The notes under the pieces are model-generated. The model did not search any database. It was given only the letters and a program-made list of their open reading frames with translations, and was not told the origin of the DNA. A program made the translations under genes and the position numbers. From Alnus glutinosa (lineage: Eukaryota; Streptophyta; Magnoliopsida; Fagales; Betulaceae), in assembly GCF_958979055.1 (NCBI RefSeq), contig NC_084891.1, forward strand, positions 30,376,001 to 30,440,000: a stretch of 64,000 nt of DNA. Reading direction: 5' to 3'. Below are positions 49,875-62,070 of this stretch, one piece after another. The first letter of the stretch is position 1. The number at the start of each line of letters is the position of its first letter.

Positions 49875-50303
49875 TTCTGTTTCTTTTCACCCTACTTTGG
49901 CTTCTTTGTTGTTTGTGTATTTGCTACTCAAAACTTGAAAGTAAATCATATTTTGGGTATGTGTTAGTTTTGATGCTTGAAGAAAAAAGACATCAAAATA
50001 AAAAGAAAAAATGGCCGCTTTTCTGTGATCTTTTGCTTGATCGGTCGGAGCACACAGAAAGAGGGACGAGGGACTAAGAGAGACAGAGAGGGACTGGGGA
50101 CAGTTTAGGTAGTTTAGGTTAAAAAAATTACGTGGAAGTCACGTGACTCGACTTCTGTCAGGATTTAACACCGAATCTTTACGGAATACCCTTGTGTGAG
50201 GGTTTTTGATAGCTTAACATCCTAATTATAGGGTTAACTTCATAGAAGAGTACCGAACTATCACGCGTTTTGACGAAAGGGTACCGAACTATCATATACT
50301 ATA
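48726..50303. mobile_element. Long-TIR Mutator-like composite element
   Basis: Block B (48803-48913) recurs inverted at 50116-50223, sharing TGTTAAATCCTGACAGAAGT and CACGTGACTTCCACGT. Outside B, block A (48726-48790, GGGTTAACTTCATATAAGGG) recurs at 50231-50303 in the same orientation rather than inverted. The A/B sequence is itself built from degenerate AGGGTATCAAACTATC units. Subrepeated long TIRs of this style are typical of plant Mutator-like elements. The interior (48914-50115) has no transposase frame but carries a 75-bp direct repeat and a CT microsatellite. Non-autonomous; nested or rearranged. Confidence 0.55.
49751..50032. repeat. 75-bp direct repeat, copies 207 bp apart
   Basis: TATGTGTTAGTTTTGATCCT at 49751 and TATGTGTTAGTTTTGATGCT at 49958 begin two copies that share ACATCAAAATAAAAAGAAAA and ATGGCCGCTTTTCTG. 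They differ at only a handful of positions, and a (CT)n microsatellite lies between them. Confidence 0.85.
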
Positions 50304-53300
50304 TCTATATTGCATTGCATCCATTACAATTTTGTAAATAAGGAATTATAACTGTATATTGCTGTATGTGATTTATATCTTAAACATCTGAGTTCACCAT
50401 ATGATAATATGTGCATCATGCGTATTTATGCTCACTAAGTCGTGGACTTACGTTTGTATATTTCCACCTATAAAACATGTGTTGTTCTACAATTAGTTTC
50501 GATAATTACATTTTCAAAGATGATGATGGTGCGTTTAGAGGATCTGATACGGTTTATCTTTGAGGAGTTGGACCCTGTTTGGTTGAAGTCTATGTGGGAT
50601 GGAGATGAGAATACCCATCATGATATGATTAAAATTGTTCATTTATTGTATCTTCTTAAAACTTGGCCTTAAATCTTTATGCTTATTTATGACTCTTAGA
50701 CTCGGTTTGTAATATTTAAGCTATGTTGGAAACTGGTCTTCGATTGTGACATTTGTAGACTTATCTATGTTATGATGTTTTAGTCTTACTCTGGTTGTTC
50801 ATATTATGAATTCTGAGTTTTAATTGTTATCTTTGTGTTATATGTGAAAACTCTTCCGCCTAAGCAAAAAGACCCACCAAAGTAAGGAGTTTGATACGGG
50901 GATTATTCTCCCATTCATGGATCACAGATGCAGACCCTCTTTGGAGAGGATGAGTCTAGACAGAGATAGAGATGAAAAAGAGAAGATTAAAAAATTGGAA
51001 CATTTTCTTACATTATCTGAAGAAAATCTGCTAGAGGTGAAAAATGCATCATATTAGTTATATTTAACTAATGTGAGGCTTTTAGAGAATCTTGAAGATG
51101 GTCTAAAAAAAAAAAAAAAAAAGTTCCTTTCACTTCCATCTCATTTCCTTATTTTGTGGCCACTAATTTCTATTTTCGATTTTATTATATGTAAATTTCT
51201 ATAAATTGAAGAAAATGAATATGTTCTTTTGTGAGTTTTCTATTTTTGTTTAGAATTTTTAAATATAATTAGTTGTTATATCTGTACTTTTCCATATTAC
51301 TCTTTCTTTCTTTTAACCTTTGCACATATACGTATACATATATGTTACTTATTAGTAGGTTACTTATTCAATTTAAAAGTTACTCGACATGTTTAGTTGA
51401 AGAGACATGATACACATACATATTTTGTTCATCTCTTTTTTAAATTAATCATTTCTCTTAGTTGAAACCCTACCCCACCCCAAACAGTTATGAAATTACG
51501 TCAATACTTCCACATATTATGGGTAACGTAGGAGACATCTCTATTGTCTCCTAGGAAAATTCTTAGAATTACTACTTTTTAGCTTTCAATTTGCCTCTGA
51601 CCATCAAATGAAATGTAAATAACCCGTCCTCCTCTTTTGAAACAAGGGACACTTGTGGCTTTGTTGGTGCTTGAAACAGTTAAATTTTGAAAAAATTACT
51701 AAATTGGTAATTGAAGTTTAAGTTTGTATGAAAACTCGATATGGTATCTCGTAGTATCAAATCCATCATTCTGTTTAACTCCGTATAAATTTGGTCTATT
51801 TTCTATAGAGCTCATCCAAAATTATATTTCTACCCTTAAATAAAATTATGAAAAAAAAAAAAGGGGGAAAAAAAAAAGAGTCTCAAATAGAAAATTTACA
51901 AAAAGTTATAATAATAATAATAATAAAAGCTATGAGGGGAGGCCTTCGGCCCTCTCCTTGGAGGGATGGAGCGATGAGGGGGGAGGCCACCCCTCATGTC
52001 CTCTTTTTTGTTTTGATTTTGTTATTTATTTATTATTTTTTTGTAATTTTCTATTTGATGTTTTTCTTTTTTAATAATTTTTTTTAGTTGAGGGTAGAAT
52101 TATAATTTTGGCTGAGCTTCATAAAAAAAAAATAAAAAAATAATAATAATAATTAGACGAGATTTGGAAGGAGTTGGAGGGAATAATTGATTTGATACAA
52201 ATTTAAACACTAGAGACCAATTTAATCATTTTTACCTATTTTTCTTTTATCTACCGTGGCCTTTACCGTCATGCCCCAAGCAAAGCGATTCCCAATAAGT
52301 CAATAGAACTTTTTAAAAGGTGAAACGTTCTAACTCAATTTAGACTATGTTTTCACTTCTCCAAAAAAAAAATTGACACCCTTTCAAAATTATTACTAAA
52401 CAATTTTTTTGACTTTTATATCACATCAATCACGCTACTCCTTCGCCCTCCCCAGCCTCTCAGCTCTCCACCAATGGCCTCTGTTCATCCACGCGACGCT
52501 TATGGTTCCCACACGCGCCTCCAAGCACCAGCGCTTCGCCTCTTCCTTCGAGGCTAGATTTGCTCTTCTCCACCGCTCCCGTCCTCACAAGCTCCATTCT
52601 GCCTCCTTCCTCAGCCTCTTTGCTCCCTACCGCCAACTGTCGTGTTGTTGCTTGATGTCAACGCCCCATTACGTGCGCGGCAAGTGTATCCCACACGCTT
52701 GGCAATGTTTCACCTCCTCGCTGTGCCTCCTATTTGTGCTGCTATAGTTTGGGTTTTTTGTTGTTTTCTTGTTGCTTCTTATGCTGTTTGGTTTTTTAGC
52801 GGTTTTCTTATGTATTTTCGCAGCTATGTTTGTGTTTTGCCACATTTGTGTTGTGTAGATTATTGTCTCCCAGTTCTAATGTGGTTTATCTTTTTGTGGA
52901 GACTTTTGTAACCTGTTTTGTGTTGATGCGTCTCTTCTGCAGTCCCAAATTCGGACTCTAACAATGCTTCTACCGCTTCAGCCTCTTTCCGATGGTTGTC
53001 GTTGTTTCCTAGTGGCGATTCAAATAGGTTTGCGGCATTTGCCTTTATTTGTGACAATTTAGCTTCTATAACTACCTTGTGCGACTCTTTGAGAAGATCG
53101 GGTCACTTGTTTGACCTATTTCCTACTCTTTGTAATTATTTCAACACTGTTTTAATTTGTTTTGGGTCTATTGTTGAGAGTCCACCCCTTTTTTGTTTAT
53201 AGAATCGTCCACTCTCTCTTCCTTTCGGATCAGGAGTGTAAAAGATTTTCTCATGTAATCATTTACTTATTCAATTAGAAAAAAAAAAAAATATATCACT

Positions 53301-54765
53301 TCTTATTTCTATTGAAACAAAAAACTCAAAACAAAATTCTTTAACAAACACACAATATAGAAAAAAACGTGGCACATAATTTTATATTAAATGTTTTAAT
53401 ATTTTACTTTCTGAGTTCCCATTGTAATTTCAAAGATCCCGTTTTAAATGGGAGGATGACACATTTACAAAAAGTAAAAATATTAAAATTTGAAAAAAGC
53501 CACATCACCATCACTATACGTTAACTACTTCCCTCCTCTGCAAATTCTCTCTTTTGCTCTATCTTGGTTCATCTATGCAAACTCAAATTAGTATTCATTT
53601 CCCTTCAAAAAAAAAAAAAAAAAAAAAAATAGTATTCATTTAGTGAAAAATTAGAGGTTTTTTTTTTTTTTTTTTTTAATTTTTTTTTAATTTTTTATTT
53701 TTTTATGATATGATATAAAGGTGAAAGTTGTTTGCAAGTGTTTTATATTATGAACTGTTAATTAATGCTTTTAACTTTTTTGTCCAAAAAAGTATGAGTT
53801 TTTCTTTTTGAATTTCAGTCTCGACTTTTACCAAGAAAATTCCTATGGGTTTCTGTCTTTGATTTTGACTATGAATTGTTTTCTTTATGGATGTAACCGA
53901 AATGAGTGCTATGAGTTGCATTCTTTCTTAGGCCAAGAGGACAACAATTTGGATTGAAACTTTGACAAAGTGAGTCCTTTGATTCCGGAAGTTTTCCATG
54001 GCTGCAATGCAACAACGTTTTCCTGTGGGTTACTGCCAGTGGAAATGGAGAAAGGGTACACCCTCACGATGACTCTGACCTTGGAGGTCGAGTTGAGGTT
54101 TTCATGGTATTTGTAGGAATAAAATATTTTACTGTCTGGGCTGTCATGGACAAAACCAAGAGAGCAAGAGAGAGAGGGACATCAACCCATGCTAGAGTCG
54201 TCGAGGAGAGCCTTTCCTGTAGGTTGCGGCCTCTCAGTTCAGTTCCTTCTGTAGAAACCAGCTGGTACATTCCTAAGAAACCACTCCACCCCACCGCCAT
54301 TCGGATAACGGCCCTAACCTCCCCACCATCAATGACGACTTCTAGGCAGTTAGCATGGCCTAAAACCCATCTTCGCCACACCACGACACATGGTATAAAA
54401 CTCATCAAAGTTAAGAGAAACATAATAATGAATAAATAGATAGATTAAGCGCTTTCAATTAACATGTAGTTTACATTTCAGTTGTCCCATGATGATTTAA
54501 TCCCCTGACCTTAGCACATACAAGTAATAAAAGAAATAATTTAGAAGACCATGAAAATTAAATAAAGGCACAACGCAATTCCTAAGATGGATGTGTATGA
54601 TTGTCGGCAGATGAACTCCCAAGTCTTGCTGCCAGATGACAAGAAAAAATAATACAGGCTAAAATGAATTGAAACGCATAAAAATACCTGTAATCCCTAG
54701 CCACAAACAAGCCTTTCATCGCCGGCCACCCTCAACCCCTCTCTGCTGGCCAAAAATGGGCCAAC
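50304..54765. other. Intergenic, transposon relics, no gene recognised
   Basis: About 52430-53290 is GC-richer with frames in several phases, turns T-rich and ends in ATTCAATTAG followed by A13, resembling the 3' end of a non-LTR retroelement on the plus strand. Elsewhere there are AT-rich stretches and poly(A)/poly(T) runs near 53610 and 53660. A 119-residue minus-strand frame at 54064-54423 was considered and not accepted. The last part near 54.5-54.76 kb probably holds the 3' UTR of the transporter gene. Confidence 0.35.
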
Positions 54766-57700
54766 CTATCCTTTAGACTCACCAAGTTCAACATCTTTCA
54801 AAGGAATATTTTCCACCCCATCCTTCAAAAGTCTGATTTCCTCTTCTGTCAGGCTGTTTTTCATATGGGGAAGTGTCTTGGTAATATTTGACTGCTTTTC
54901 AAGCTCCACAGCCCAACTATAGATTACCATGCCAACGACTGCAAGAATCATCCCCATGATGTTCTTGAATGTCAGCTCTGAATCAAACAGTAGCCACCCC
55001 AGAGTGAGGACACACACTGTTTTCATGTGACCTAAAACCTGGAAGGAAACAGCTGAGAAGCGCCCAATGCACAGGTACTGACTCACGTTACAGAATACTG
55101 CTAGGGAGCACGAAAGAAGAATAAATAACTGCACATATTCACAGCATGTCATTAGATACACTGAAAAATCTTTGCTGTGTAAAGATATCCATGAAGGCAT
55201 ACAGGAAAAATCGGACAGCTGTAACTGGAAAAAGGATGAGTTCTTACAATGGCACCAGAAGACATCTTGTAGTTTGTTATAAATTTTCCATTAAGGTAAT
55301 AATCAATAAATGGGCCAAGAACAAGCAGAGAGAGCGCTTGAATTGGGGCTGTCTTACTCAGCAATTCAAAAGATCCAATTGAGTACTTCTTCTGCAGGGA
55401 ACCTATTGTCTGTTCCACAAAGAAACAAAATCAGAGAACACAAATTAGAATTACTTTTCTGGATTATGAATACGAGCATGTAACCCGTGCAATGCACGGA
55501 TTGTTTTTAATTTTTTTTTTTTTTATTTTCAGATTTAAATTTACAAAAAAATAACAAAAATAATATACTTAACAATAACCAACCTTTTTCTAAATTGTTA
55601 AACAAATTAGACCATGACAAATTATTTGCGTATAACATATATTGTTTCCCAAATCTTAATTTGGTATGAGACTAAGAAATCATTAAAATATGTCTATTTC
55701 AATTCTAACATACCAAATTATTTTAAAGGGATGGTATAATTAACTTCATGAAGAACTGCCAAGAGTTTAGAATGGTGCTGGATAAGAATTTCAGGCGAAT
55801 AAGACTTCAATAGAAATAAGTCTTCTAGGTCTATTAGGTTGGGTTTATGAACATCGCCAAACCTTAAGATTTTGGGAACTAAATAACTTTGAGAGGAATC
55901 AGACTATGACAGTGTAAAGACTCTAATTTTTTCCTAAATAAAGATCAAATTCTATGTATTTTTACTTTTTAAACAATAATAAAATATAATTTATGTAGTT
56001 TATTTTTATCTATCGCTTTCATTTCCCTAAATTCAGTGTAAATTTTACAGGAAAAATGAAAAATAAGCAAGTTGAATTAAAAATAATACATAAATTAAAA
56101 GAGAAAATAAGGATAAAAAACGTAAATAGAAAAACATAACCACAGGAAATAAAGACAAACCACCAAAAAATGGAAAAATGCTAATACAATAAAAAAGAAT
56201 TGTATTTTTTGTATACTTTTATGGTTCTAATGAAACCTTGAATGCTAATTTTGTTAAGCACCTAAACAATTTGCATTACAAATGAAAACAATATACTCAT
56301 ATTATAAAAATAATTGTCTTTTCATTTTTTTTTTTTGTATGTTTTCTCCGATTCCAATGAATTCATAGCCTCATAGGTATAGTAAGAAGTTATATCTAAT
56401 AGAGATTTTTTTTTTCCGACCATCCTTTGCATATATAACGTTTAAAAAAAAAAAAAAACTACTTTTAGAACAAAAATAAAAATAATATATAAATTAGAAC
56501 AGAAAATAAGGACAAAATATGAAAACGTACAACATACAGAAACTGGAAAAATACTTCTATAATAGAAAAAGAATTGTATTTTTTGTATATAAATTAGAAC
56601 ATAAAATAAGGGAAAAAAAATGAAAACGAATGACCGACTCAAATAATAGAAAAAGAATATATATATATATTATATTATATTTCTTATACCGATGGTGCAG
56701 AATATTTGTGAAAACATGCGTTCTATTCGAGTCAAACAAAATTTTCAAGTAGTGTTTAGAAACGGCTATTATTTTGTTGTTTGCACGTACGGACCCTTCT
56801 GCACATGGTTTCTAGATGGTAGAAAAACGAATTCCAAGGGGAATTAGAATTGAAGAAACAGAGTGGAAATACGTACTTGTTGAGAAGGCGCATCTGGGTT
56901 TGTTGCAGGGGAAAGGTTTTATAAGAATTTCATGAAGAGGTAGAGTTCGAAAGAGAGAGGGAGATGGGTTTTCTAATGCAAGCAGGTTTGTGGGATTGCA
57001 AGAAGGAGAAAATGATTAACTAACGGTTATTTATTGTTTGCAGTTTTTGGAAGCGGTTGAAAAAAAAAAAACTGTTTTTACACAGAAATACGTACATTTG
57101 TTAGTTTAATGGAATGCCACTTGTCTGAATATTATGCTTTTACACAAAAATAGGTGCACTTGTCATTTTAATGGAATGCCACTTGTCTTAATATTATGCA
57201 TTCCTCTAAATGATTCCTCTATTATATATATATATATGATATGATTTGTTTTAAACAGTAGATGTGCCCCTCAATTACCATCATCGCCCAAAAAAAAAAA
57301 ATTATCATCACTCATGTCCAACATATAAAAAGGTAAGGTTTGAGACTCAAAATTAATTCTCGATTGTTTGTTTAAAGAATCATTGGGTTTGGCATGGTCA
57401 AACAATCTAGCTGTTTCCATTAGAATTATGAAAAAAATTCTGTTCCCAGATGAAAAAATGAATTGTCAACTACACAATAAATATACATGTCATGGTTGAA
57501 TCTTTAAAGCAAAAAGTCCCATAACAGTGGTTATGTTCTTGCCCATCTTTAATTGTAGAAACCTCCTCTAAAACTATTACCCAATAAAAACAGACCCTGA
57601 ACAAAAATGGAAAGAAACTCAGTTCCCAAAGCAAATGGGTTTTGAACCCAGAAACTCACACTCCTGGTTGTCATTTGATCTATTTCTATGATCTAGTCCT

Positions 57701-59950
57701 CATTCTACCTCAATTGGCTTGAACACCCAACCTCTAACCTAAATTCTCACAAGAAGCCCTCTAGAGACCATCAGGTCACGCCTCAGTATTCCCCAATGAC
57801 CAAAACACTATCATTGGGTTATGTAGATTCAAAAGAATGTAAAAATATGATATCTACACACATGTAGCTTCTGTTTAGGATTACAAACATTTTCCTGCAC
57901 ATTCTGTTAAGATGCCATCACGCCACCTAAGATTACATATATTTGATATTCTACCTCTATGGGCATGAACACTAACCTAAAATATTAAGTCCCTTGGGAA
58001 GCCCTTGAGCCACCTTTATGCCACAACTCATTTTTTCCAAGGACCTTACCACTTGCAATCTTAATTTCAATTATGCACATCTCAAGAATCTTTCAAACAC
58101 ATAGGCATTCACACACAACTTCTGAATTAGATTCCATATATTTTACTCTGCAAGTATCATTAATTATAAAACAGGAGTTACCAAGCCATACAAAACTACC
58201 TACCACCTATCCTAGCCCTGACATGCAACAGTAGTCAAAATGGCTAAGCAATGCTGAGGTACCACGAAGGCATCAATAGGCCCTCAAGCATGTAGATGGT
58301 TTGCTAAGACATATCTGTTCTAAAGCACACTGAAGATATCTCACAACAACAGAGGTGTGAACCCAGAGATAGGTACTTCTCACACAACAGGATGAGCACT
58401 CTCACAAACAATTTGTTATGTCACTGGATACATGGAGACAATCTGATTGGTGAAGTTTGGAATTGAACTATAAAAATCTGAAATTTCCAACAATTAAGTA
58501 GATCAACATGAATTATCTTAACAAGATATTGAATGAACATGAAATACTTAAAGGACAATGGGACAGTTCAAGAAAACATAAGCAACAATAGTACACAAGC
58601 AATCAAAATGTGAGTAAGTTCACGTGACAATCAGCATTGGATAAAATTCTAAAGAGCTAATGCAAAATGAGAGATAAATTACATATATACTCACAATTTG
58701 CTGCAAAGACGTAGACACAACCGCTACACAGGCACATATAAAACCTTTGGCATTAACTTTCACATCAGTGACCGTGCAAACACCAACACCAATGACGACA
58801 ACCACAACGGACATCTTGACTTCCTTTGAGTACTGCTTGCTGTGAAGTATCCACTCCATCACGCACACCACCGGAATCATGCTAAGTTTTGAAATCTGTG
58901 TTACAGGGAAAATAAGATCATTGGAGTGCAAAAGACGAAAAATGGGCAGGACAGGGGTATGTGCAAGAAGAGCATACAAATATGTGGTAGAGTTAGTACC
59001 CCCAAAGGCATTCAAACATTAAACGCACTTCAAATAAACATAAAGAAACATGACTTCAAAAGAAAATAAAAAATGACAAATTTTCTTTTGGGTTAGTCCA
59101 AAATTAATTAAAATTACTCAAACAAGAGCAAAGAGCTGATGCACACAAAAAGCCACGGGACCTGTTACTCTGTTAGAAAAAGAAACTCTTGAAGAAATGA
59201 GTTAGTATTTCATACTTGGTAGAATCCGACAGAGTTGAGCATGAGGCTTAAGTTCATCCCTGTAATAGACATATTGGCAACAATTGAGAACCAGAGAAGC
59301 TCCCACATAGGAACATGCTTTGATGCAGAATAACCGGTAGCATTTGAGACCAGACCAACCAGTGCGGTAACGGCGAAGTGGAACCCAGTTAAAGTTGTTG
59401 CTGAAAAAGCACAACGCGTGATCAATATCAAACCGAAAGTAATTTGAATTGCGAGATGTGAAAATTCTGAAGGTACTCATGCTGAAGCATTTGTGGGAAG
59501 GGTGGTCATGCCCTGTTTTTCTGGGTTAAACAAAAGAACCTGGCGTTCTAAGAAGCCATCGTGATTTTAAGAACTAAATGCAAAATCCAATTAAAAGTCC
59601 ATCAAAAACAAATAAATGAACAAAGAAACAGGAGATCTAGCGCAGCCTCTGTTCTCTCTTCGGAAACTACGGAGAGAAATGTACGCCGAAGGGCAATCCA
59701 AGAAGAACGCTGGGGGGGGGGGGGGGGTAAGGTAAGGGGTTGGAGATCTGAGATCTAAAACATCTAGAAGTAAAAGAAAAAGAGCAAAGTACGAGAATAC
59801 GGGTAGAGAGAAAGACTAACCGAAGCTGAAAGCATAGCCGTTTTCGGACATAAGCTGCTTGTTGGCCATGATAATTCCGACGGAACTTATGACGTTCATG
59901 GCCCATGCTCCCACATCCGACACTGCAGCTACTTTCTTCTCGCTCTCCAT
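54766..59950 (-). CDS. URGT: UDP-rhamnose/UDP-galactose transporter (URGT family)
   Basis: Five exons join in frame from ATG to TAG, giving 346 residues: 59950-59821, 59400-59216, 58895-58695, 55409-55248, 55128-54766. It is a drug/metabolite-transporter-type antiporter of the Golgi membrane that carries UDP-rhamnose and UDP-galactose into the lumen for rhamnogalacturonan and galactan synthesis, in exchange for UMP. Family hallmarks run throughout: [118 protein letters not shown] and [20 protein letters not shown]. Ten membrane helices are expected. The C-terminal tail ([23 protein letters not shown]) is cytosolic in the family. Intron 3 is about 3.3 kb and holds inserted DNA; intron 1 has a G16 run. 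Which URGT paralogue it is cannot be told here. Confidence 0.95.
55473..57239 (-). mobile_element. Possible non-autonomous Helitron in the URGT intron
   Basis: On the minus strand the proposed 5' end is TCATATATATATATAATAGA, preceded by AT-rich sequence. The 3' end has the perfect hairpin CCGTGC-ATT-GCACGG (55499-55485) followed about 8 bases later by CTCG, close to the canonical CTRR terminus. A TC start with a subterminal hairpin near the 3' end is the Helitron signature. The interior has tandem duplications and no Rep/helicase frame. CTCG instead of CTAG and the lack of a checked empty site keep this tentative. Confidence 0.4.
57073..57199. repeat. Two-copy tandem repeat, about 61 bp
   Basis: TTTAATGGAATGCCACTTGT occurs at about 57107 and again about 61 bp later, within units that begin TTTTTACACAGAAATACGTA and TTTTACACAAAAATAGGTGC. 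Located near the 5' end of the proposed Helitron. Confidence 0.8.
59712..59727. repeat. G16 homopolymer in URGT intron 1
   Basis: Sixteen consecutive G on the plus strand (C on the gene strand), about 100 bp into intron 1. Length probably polymorphic or uncertain. Confidence 0.85.
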
Positions 59951-60014
59951 CTATCCCTTCTTTCCCTTCTTTCTTCTCTTTCTCTTTCTCCCAAATTACT
60001 ACTTTATATATATT

Positions 60015-60034
60015 CAGAGAGAGAGAGAGAGAAA
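60015..60034 (-). promoter_or_regulatory. CT-rich leader of the URGT gene
   Basis: A GA run on the plus strand (CT on the gene strand) some 65 bp before the URGT ATG at 59950, followed on the gene strand by TTTCTCTTTCTC. Such pyrimidine-rich leaders are common around plant transcription starts. Role inferred. Confidence 0.35.
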
Positions 60035-60035
60035 A

Positions 60036-61406
60036 GCAAGCAATGGAAGATCCGCTATATAGGTAGCAGATCTCAAGACAGACCACCAAAATGAGGGAGG
60101 AGGAGGAGAATTATATGATAGGATATGATACCAAATTTGCCTCTTCCTCTTCCTCTGCCTCTATCTTTAAACTAATAACTTTTAAAATTTAAATTCTATA
60201 TAAAAAAAAAAAGTATCTTCTTCTGTATAAATATAAATTAAACCAAAAAAGAAGATACTGTACCACGAAAGGAAAGAAGGAAGGAAGAAAGGAGGGAGGG
60301 AGGGAGGGAGAGAGGTAGGGGGGTCCGTGGTGGAAATCGTGGGCTGTTTCACCGTTTCACTTTCACTTTCACGCCTTGACACCCATGAGCCAACCCAGGA
60401 ATAGGCAAGGCAGCGCTCCCTTCCCTATCTCTCTCTCCAATGCCAATTCGAATGCCCCTCGCGTCGTATCACTCGCCATCCGTCAATATCTTGTGTCTAT
60501 AAAAGAATAAACGTGTAACCTTCCTTAATCTTTGCACAAATTTTCTATTTTTATTGTTTATTATTCTTGAAAAAGGAGCGGCATATGTAAATTAATTTTG
60601 AATACAATGGCGTTCCACCAAGTCAGGCTTTGAATCTTGATTATCGATAAACTGAAAGAATAATTAATTGATATAAATAAAAGTCAGGGCGTCTGTCCTA
60701 AGGTGAGTGTATTGATTTTTTTCTTTTTTCTTTTTTTAAAAGTACATTCAAACAATAAAACTACGAACGGAGGGGGTGTGGATTCTTGCCACTACAAATA
60801 GGGACATAATGGGGGAGAAAAATAATTAAATATGAGTGGTGTAGATCTTTGCCACTACAAATAGAAACATAATGGGGGAGAAAAATAAATACATCGAAAT
60901 TTAGCCATGCCAAATATGTCACATGAAGGACAAAAAAGTTTACAGTTCTGTAAATCTTCTTAACTTTTCAAAGAAAAGGAAGAGGAAATAATGAAAATTG
61001 AGTCTGAGATGAGATGAGATCTGCAATTCTTCATTCTTGAATAATGGAAGGGGTGTTGAATAGCTGTAACCATTGCTAAAAATTCACCTTCTAACGTGTA
61101 CTGAGAAAGTTTGAGAAAAGTTGCAAGAAAAATAGTAAGACAGGTTACAAGGGTTTCTCCATACATACGTACTTAACAATTTAACTTTTGATCGTTTCTT
61201 TATAAACAATTATTATTCTAGCTACTTATATATTTATTATAGGTATGATAATATGGAGCACAGAACTTTTTTTTGTGAATTGCAATTTGTCTTTCTCATG
61301 TCCTTCACTCATATGAGTCCTATAAATTTAATAGTTGTTTTTTTTTAAAGTTGGATAGAAAAAGAACATTTAGGCTTTCTCATTTTTATATCTCTTATTT
61401 TATATA
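60036..61406. other. Upstream region of URGT, no gene
   Basis: Promoter-side DNA with a GGGA-rich patch near 60285-60310, the 64-bp tandem repeat, and otherwise AT-rich sequence. No credible coding region seen. Confidence 0.4.
60765..60892. repeat. Two-copy tandem repeat, about 64 bp
   Basis: TTGCCACTACAAATAGGGAC and TTGCCACTACAAATAGAAAC start consecutive units that both continue ATAATGGGGGAGAAAAATAA. Located upstream of the URGT gene. Confidence 0.8.
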
Positions 61407-61607
61407 GAGTAATGCTATACAAAATCCTTTTATCGTCGTTTATCCTCCAAAGCCGATATGGCATAGTCCTCCATAGCATACATATGGCGCATGGAAATGG
61501 ATTTTTATTTTTATTTATTTTTTTTTTTTTAAAAAAAAAAAAATGTTTGTTGGAAGAACCACATCATATAGCTTTGAGAAATAAAAGAATGGTGTAAAGA
61601 ATTACTC
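61407..61607. mobile_element. MITE of the GAGTAATGCTA family
   Basis: The left end GAGTAATGCTATACAAAATC faces the reversed right end GAGTAATTCTTTACACCATT. The arms also share CAAAGC(C/T)...ATATG facing CATATAGCTTTG. The interior has A/T homopolymers. Related to the element at 25010-25174. The following 61640-61800 segment has similar words (GTTATACATAATCTCATTA facing TAATGAGATGTTGCATC) and may be a second relic. Confidence 0.6.
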
Positions 61608-61799
61608 CTATATTAGTAAATCATTTTAAATGTTGTCAGTTTTAATGTTATACATAATCTCATTATCCCTTCATCACTCAAAGTTTATACGGTATGGTTT
61701 CCCATAGCATTTAATGAACGGAAATAAGTTTTTAAGTTGAGAGATCATGCCACATAAGCTTTGGGAGATGGGGGTAATGAGATGTTGCATCAAATGAGA

Positions 61800-62032
61800 C
61801 GTGCTATACACCATTCCTTGGTAATTTTGAAAAGTGAGAGGATGAGAGAAAGACCATTGGATCTGTGAGGTCTACATGAATCCACACATGGACCCCATAG
61901 CAATTTTGAAAAGCGGGAGGATGGAAAAATGATGAAGGGAGAAAATGAATAATTTCTCAAGTTGAAAAAACTAGAGTTAATGAATGAAGAAATAATTTTT
62001 TTTTTTTTAAAAAAAAAAAAAAAGAAAAAAAG

Positions 62033-62070
<38 letters not shown>

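Noticed and set aside
49770..50077. Two overlapping plus-strand frames with poly-Leu/Ser
   Set aside because: Encoded by a CT microsatellite and a 75-bp duplication, not a protein.
50442..50672. 76-residue plus-strand frame ending LLYLLKTWP
   Set aside because: Lies in transposon-rich DNA with no family resemblance and no supporting signals.
54064..54423. 119-residue minus-strand frame with hydrophobic segments
   Set aside because: Equally long frames exist on the opposite strand, no domain was recognised, and no splice partners or promoter context were seen. Probably a repeat relic.
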